Below are positions 6,637 through 9,866 of a stretch of 9,866 nt of DNA, in pieces. The notes under the pieces were generated by a model. The model ran no database searches. It had not been told where the DNA came from and worked only from the letters and a program-made list of their open reading frames with translations. Position 1 is the first letter of the stretch; each line of letters begins with the position of its first letter. The translations under genes were made by a program, and so were the position numbers. Source of the DNA: a bacterium HR23 (GTDB lineage: Bacteria; Chloroflexota; Dehalococcoidia; Lucifugimonadales; HRBIN23); assembly GCA_002923335.1 (NCBI GenBank), contig BEHZ01000056.1, positions 1 through 9,866 of the forward strand, in the 5' to 3' direction.

Positions 6637-6643
6637 GAGAGCG

Positions 6644-7906
6644 GTGTTCCAGAAGTATGTCTTGGGCAATGGGTTGCGTATCATCGTTTGCCCCATGCCT
6701 CATACCCGCTCCGTTACCGTTGCGTTCTTCATCGGGGCAGGCTCCCGGTATGAGCCGGACGAACTGGGAGGCGCTTTCCATTTCGCCGAGCACATGCTCT
6801 TCAAGGGCACCCAGCGCCGTCCTACCGCCCGCCACATCAGCGAGGCCATTGAAGGAGTAGGCGGTTTCATGAACGGGAGCACCGACCGGGAGACCACTAT
6901 CTACTGGGTGAAGGTGGCCCGTCCCCATTTCTCCCACGCCCTGGACGTGCTGACGGACATGCTTCTCAACAGCGTCTTCCCTCCGGAGGAGATGGAAAAG
7001 GAACGGCGGGTTATCTTGGAGGAACTGGCCGCCAGCAGGGACCACCCGGACGAGTTGGCCCACTTGCTCCTGGATTCCGCTATGTGGCCCAACCACCCTA
7101 TGGGGCGGGATGTGGGGGGCACCCCCGAATCGGTGGCGTCCCTAACCCGCCAAGCCCTGCTGGACACCGTTGCCCGCCACTACCTCGCCGGGAATACGGT
7201 GTGCGTCGTGGCCGGAGCCGTGGAGGTGCCGGAGGCGGTGGAGGCGGTGGCCTCGCTGGTGCAGAGGTGGCCGAAGGGCAACGGGGTCTCCTACCTGCCC
7301 ATTCAGGATGGGCAGGCGGGACCCCAGGTGCGCCTGGAACGGCGCACGACCGAGCAGGCCCATATGGTCTTGGGCCTCCCCGCCTTGCCGGTGGGCCATC
7401 CCGACCGCTATGCCCTGGACATGCTCAGTGTGGTCCTGGGAGAGGGGACCAGCAGTCGCCTCTTCCTGGAGCTGCGAGAGAGGCGGGGGCTGGTCTACGA
7501 TGTCTGCAGCGCCGTAGCCTTCTATCAGGACTGTGGAACCTGGACTATCTCCCTGGGTGTGGACCCTCCCAAGGGGGAAGAGGCTCTTCGGGTGGTGGTG
7601 GAGGAGTTGTGGCGCCTGCGGGAAGGGGTCTCCCCGGGGGAGATGCACAAGGCTAGGGAAATAGTGAAGGGGCGTATCCTCCTACGGATGGAGGACACCC
7701 GTGCTGTTGCCTTCTGGGCTGGGGCGCAGGAGACCCTGCTCGGGCGGGTGCTTACACCCGAGGAGATGGTGCAGAGGGTGGAGGCGGTTACCCCCGAAGA
7801 CCTCCGCCGGGTCGCTCAGGCCCTTATCCAGCCCCAGCGCCTCACCCTGGCCATCGTTGGCCCCTACAGGAGCGAGCGCCGTTTCCTGCGCCTTCTGGAG
7901 GGGTAA
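6644..7906 (+). CDS. M16 family zinc peptidase (processing-peptidase/PqqL-like, single-subunit type)
   Basis: A 420-residue protein, normal for single-unit M16 peptidases. It starts FQKYVLGNGLRI, like the family's VLxNGLRV opening. The inverted zinc motif HxxEH is H46-F-A-E49-H50 in FHFAEHMLFKGT; the third zinc ligand is E126 in RRVILEEL, 76 residues after H50 as expected. The C-terminal half (about 165-400) is the second M16 domain with SSRLFLELRERRGLVY (270-285), supplying the conserved Arg/Tyr pair. Having both halves in one chain suggests a homodimer with two active sites. No signal peptide or membrane segment is visible, so it is probably cytoplasmic, degrading or processing small peptides; the target is unknown. 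The GTG start fits the family N-terminus and the ribosome site. The frame stays open upstream through the glycerate kinase gene, so automatic calls could wrongly extend it. Confidence 0.92.
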   Translation: MFQKYVLGNGLRIIVCPMPHTRSVTVAFFIGAGSRYEPDELGGAFHFAEHMLFKGTQRRPTARHISEAIEGVGGFMNGSTDRETTIYWVKVARPHFSHALDVLTDMLLNSVFPPEEMEKERRVILEELAASRDHPDELAHLLLDSAMWPNHPMGRDVGGTPESVASLTRQALLDTVARHYLAGNTVCVVAGAVEVPEAVEAVASLVQRWPKGNGVSYLPIQDGQAGPQVRLERRTTEQAHMVLGLPALPVGHPDRYALDMLSVVLGEGTSSRLFLELRERRGLVYDVCSAVAFYQDCGTWTISLGVDPPKGEEALRVVVEELWRLREGVSPGEMHKAREIVKGRILLRMEDTRAVAFWAGAQETLLGRVLTPEEMVQRVEAVTPEDLRRVAQALIQPQRLTLAIVGPYRSERRFLRLLEG

Positions 7907-7924
7907 GCGCCCCCAAGGGGGTGC
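7907..7924 (+). other. GC-rich hairpin between the M16 and rtcB genes
   Basis: GCGCCCCC (7907-7914) and GGGGGTGC (7917-7924) can pair over up to eight positions with one G-U, directly after the M16 stop. The tail is CCTTCCCTCT rather than a T run, so it is at best a weak terminator; it may instead protect the mRNA 3' end or tune read-through into rtcB. Confidence 0.4.
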
Positions 7925-7979
7925 CCTTCCCTCTATGCGTGCCCACAAGAGGAACCGGGCAGAGCGATACCTGGTTTCC

Positions 7980-7986
7980 GAGGGAG
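7980..7986 (+). promoter_or_regulatory. Shine-Dalgarno site of rtcB
   Basis: GAGGGAG lies six bases before the ATG at 7993. It supports that start over the in-frame GTG at 7921, which sits inside the intergenic hairpin and would add 24 residues not typical of the family. Confidence 0.65.
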
Positions 7987-7992
7987 TGCCCT

Positions 7993-9453
7993 ATGGCCGA
8001 CTGGAAACGCATCCTGCGCAAAATAGACGACTACCGTTGGGAACTGCCCGCCTCCTATAAAGAGGGCATGCGGGTTCCCGGTATCATCTTCGCCGATGAG
8101 AAGATGCTGGAGGACATCGCCAAGGACCAGGCCGTGGAGCAGGTGGCCAATGTGGCCTTCCTGCCGGGCATCGTTTACGCCTCCCTGGCCATGCCCGATA
8201 TCCACTGGGGCTATGGCTTCGCCGTGGGCGGGGTGGCAGCGACGGACGCCGAAGGGGAGGGGGTCATATCGCCCGGGGGCGTGGGCTTTGACATCAACTG
8301 TGGGGTGCGGTTTTTGCGCACGGACCTGACCGAGGCGGAGGTGCGCCCCGTCCTGGACCGCCTGGTGGACACCCTTTACGAGCGCATCCCCACCGGCGTG
8401 GGAGCCGAGGGGCGTCTGCGCTTGCGGGGGCAAGAGATAGATGAGGTGATGGTCAAGGGGGCACGCTGGGCAGTGGAGCACGGCTACGGCCATCCCGACG
8501 ACTTGGAGGTCTGCGAAGAGGGGGGGTGCATCGCCGGGGCAGACCCCTCGGCCGTTGGCCCTCGCCCCCGGGAGCGGGGTGCCAACCAACTGGGCACCCT
8601 GGGCTCCGGCAACCACTTCTTGGAGGTGGAGGTGGTGGACGAAATCTACGACCCCCGTGTGGCCCACCTCTTCGGTATTGAGCGGGTGGGGCAGGTAACG
8701 GTGCTTTTCCACTGCGGCTCCCGTGGCTTCGGCCACCAGGTGTGCGACGACTACCTGAAGGTGATGGACAAGGCCATGCGCACCTACCGTATCACCCTGC
8801 CTGACAGGCAACTGGCCTGCGCCCCCCTCCAGTCCCTGGAAGGGCAGAACTATCTCTCCGCCATGCGGTGCGCTGCGAACTTCGCATGGGCCAACCGCCA
8901 GGTCATTGCCCATTGGGTGCGGGAGTCCTTTGAAAAGGTCTTCGGCAAGCCCTGGGAGTCCCTGGGGATGCGGCAGGTGTATGATGTGGCCCACAACATC
9001 GCCAAGATAGAGGAGCACACCGTCAACGGACGGCGCATGCGCCTCTGCGTGCACCGCAAGGGGGCTACCCGCTCCTTCCCCCCGGGCCATCCCCACGTGC
9101 CCGCCCGCTATCGGGAGGTGGGCCAGCCGGTCATCATCCCGGGCGATATGGGGCGTTACTCTTTCCTGTGCGTCGGCTCTCCCCGTGCGATGGAGGTGAG
9201 TTTCGGCACCACCTGCCATGGGGCAGGGCGTCGGGAGAGTCGGGCGGCTGCCAAGCGCCTGCTGAAGGGGCACGACATCCGCCAGGAACTACGCCAGCGG
9301 GGCATCCTCGTGCGGGCCGAATCCTGGGCATCTTTGGCGGAGGAGGCGTCTCTGGCCTACAAGGATGTGGCCGACGTGGTGGAGGTGTGCCACCGGGCGG
9401 GGCTGGCCTCCAAGGTGGCACGGATGCGCCCTATCGGGGTTACCAAAGGCTAG
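7993..9453 (+). CDS. rtcB: RNA-splicing ligase RtcB
   Basis: A 486-residue RtcB ligase of usual length. The family joins RNA ends bearing 2',3'-cyclic phosphate or 3'-phosphate to 5'-OH ends using GTP and Mn2+, for RNA repair or tRNA splicing, in the cytoplasm. All catalytic residues of Pyrococcus horikoshii RtcB are present at nearly constant offset: D100 and C103 in GFDINCGVR (D95, C98), H208 in GSGNHF (H203), H240 in FHCGSRG (H234), H334 in DVAHN (H329), and H409 in CHGAGR, equivalent to the guanylylated H404. Other family blocks are MPDIHWGYGFAVGGVAA (67-83) and SPGGVGFD (93-100). The N-terminus MADWKRILRKIDDYRWELP is typical, and no intein interrupts the gene. No RtcA or archease gene is nearby; an 87-residue unknown gene follows at 50 bp. 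An 86-bp gap with a hairpin separates it from the M16 gene. Confidence 0.97.
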   Translation: MADWKRILRKIDDYRWELPASYKEGMRVPGIIFADEKMLEDIAKDQAVEQVANVAFLPGIVYASLAMPDIHWGYGFAVGGVAATDAEGEGVISPGGVGFDINCGVRFLRTDLTEAEVRPVLDRLVDTLYERIPTGVGAEGRLRLRGQEIDEVMVKGARWAVEHGYGHPDDLEVCEEGGCIAGADPSAVGPRPRERGANQLGTLGSGNHFLEVEVVDEIYDPRVAHLFGIERVGQVTVLFHCGSRGFGHQVCDDYLKVMDKAMRTYRITLPDRQLACAPLQSLEGQNYLSAMRCAANFAWANRQVIAHWVRESFEKVFGKPWESLGMRQVYDVAHNIAKIEEHTVNGRRMRLCVHRKGATRSFPPGHPHVPARYREVGQPVIIPGDMGRYSFLCVGSPRAMEVSFGTTCHGAGRRESRAAAKRLLKGHDIRQELRQRGILVRAESWASLAEEASLAYKDVADVVEVCHRAGLASKVARMRPIGVTKG

Positions 9454-9503
9454 GGGGGCACGGCTTATCCCTATGGGCAGTGCACCTGTGAAGGGGGATA
9501 GAT

Positions 9504-9767
9504 ATGGCCTACGGCGTTGTGGTAAAGCCGGGGCAGGGGGGTGTGCGGGTGGAGATAGGTTGTCCTCACCAGCACGGGGTGCTGTATGCGGTGCGGGGCA
9601 CATCCTCGTGGGTGTGTGGGGATGACCTTCTACACGCCCATGCCCTGGCAGGCTTTCTGCGGGAGTTGGTGCGCCTGGAGAACCCCGCTGTGGACGCCCT
9701 GATGCAGAAGTGGGGGCTATATTATCGGGAACTGCCTCTAGAGGAGGGTAGGCCCTCGCCTGGCTAA
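9504..9767 (+). CDS. Hypothetical protein, 87 residues, Cys/His-containing
   Basis: I do not recognise this protein. The ATG at 9504 follows AAGGGGG (9491-9497) with six-base spacing, and an in-frame TGA at 9489 excludes an earlier start. It begins with a beta-rich stretch (AYGVVVKPGQGGVRVEIG), then has C20, H22 and H24 in CPHQHG, C38 in VCGD, and H44 and H46 in LHAHA, followed by an amphipathic helix (about 47-71, FLRELVRLENP then ALMQKWGLYY). The spaced Cys/His groups could bind a metal, but no known zinc-ribbon pattern fits. It is too short for and unlike archease, the usual RtcB partner. It lies 50 bp after rtcB on the same strand and may be co-transcribed. Ribosome site, codon use and position make it probably real; function is unknown. 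Confidence 0.7.
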   Translation: MAYGVVVKPGQGGVRVEIGCPHQHGVLYAVRGTSSWVCGDDLLHAHALAGFLRELVRLENPAVDALMQKWGLYYRELPLEEGRPSPG

Positions 9768-9866
9768 CTAGCCGGCCGGGGCGGGAGCGGGGCCTTCCGA
9801 GGCGGGTTTCGGTTTGGGCGGTGCCGGGAGGGTGCCCAACGCAGGGGCGGGCACCGTGGCAGGCTC
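9768..9866 (-). CDS. Possible C-terminal end of a minus-strand gene, Pro/Ala-rich tail
   Basis: Reading inward from the right edge on the minus strand, the frame is open for 32 codons and ends with TAG at 9770-9768. It encodes a low-complexity tail rich in Pro, Ala and Gly with a PKPKP segment, ending APAPAG. Such disordered tails are common at C-termini of ribosomal and envelope proteins. The stop directly abuts the TAA of the 87-residue gene on the plus strand. In such GC-rich DNA a 33-codon open frame can occur by chance, so this is tentative; the gene's identity cannot be seen. Confidence 0.45.
   Translation of the reverse strand, partial: EPATVPAPALGTLPAPPKPKPASEGPAPAPAG

Noticed and set aside
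5828..6643. N-terminal extension of the M16 peptidase into the glycerate kinase gene
   Set aside because: The extra residues are Pro/Trp/Ser-rich out-of-frame translation of the kinase gene; the family N-terminus begins at GTG 6644.
5365..6696. Long open frame (443 codons) on the minus strand opposite the glycerate kinase gene
   Set aside because: It is a mirror of the real gene in GC-rich DNA; its translation is low in family-like motifs, and it overlaps a well-conserved gene, a promoter and part of the M16 gene.
7933..9273. Long open frame (446 codons) on the minus strand opposite rtcB
   Set aside because: Rich in His, Gly and Pro with no recognisable domain; rtcB with all catalytic residues occupies the other strand.
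9504..9767. Archease, the common RtcB activator
   Set aside because: Too short, and lacking the N-terminal HTAD-type motif and conserved acidic residues of archease.
1..9866. tRNA or rRNA genes, CRISPR arrays, insertion sequences, toxin-antitoxin or defence genes
   Set aside because: No cloverleaf-like tract, direct-repeat array, terminal inverted repeats with a transposase, or defence-family motif was seen; nearly all the sequence is used by the genes listed.

Overview
The window is a gene-dense, GC-rich bacterial chromosome segment. It carries eight coding regions recognisable from sequence plus the probable 3' end of a ninth. There are no RNA genes, insertion sequences, CRISPR arrays or phage genes, and no gene-free stretch over 300 bases. 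Most starts have clear Shine-Dalgarno sites of the AAGGAGG type. The mix (cobamide-methyltransferase-like URO-D protein, luciferase-like oxidoreductase, crotonase, paired M20 amidohydrolases, single M16 peptidase, RtcB) would fit a Chloroflexota bacterium, perhaps Dehalococcoidia or an SAR202 relative. That placement is inference from gene content only and is not firm.

Left block, plus strand (1-2654): the 3' part of a URO-D superfamily protein with a methyltransferase-type zinc motif, a crotonase-fold enoyl-CoA hydratase/isomerase lacking one of the two classical catalytic glutamates, and a luciferase-like (LLM) flavin/F420 oxidoreductase. They are close together and co-directional, so probably one transcript for catabolism of a small organic compound; the substrate cannot be read from the sequence.

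Centre, minus strand (4007 down to 2658 and 5346 down to 4018): two tandem paralogous M20 metallo-amidohydrolases of the AbgB/PM20D2-like type, translationally coupled. A sigma70-type promoter with a 17-bp spacer lies in the 84-bp divergent gap, and a perfect 7-bp inverted repeat covers its start site and the ribosome-binding site. The second M20 gene meets the LLM gene tail to tail with 3 bp between stops.

Right block, plus strand (5431-9767): a glycerate 2-kinase with atypical motif residues, a single M16 zinc peptidase, the RNA ligase RtcB with all metal and guanylylation residues, and an unrecognised 87-residue Cys/His-containing protein. The last 99 bases look like the Pro/Ala-rich C-terminus of a minus-strand gene whose stop abuts the stop of the 87-residue gene.

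This is mostly ordinary metabolic and housekeeping content, and I see no convincing new multi-gene system. The points most worth checking are the URO-D zinc motif and its cluster, the crotonase active-site change, the palindrome over the M20 promoter, the altered glycerate kinase motifs, and the small gene behind rtcB.
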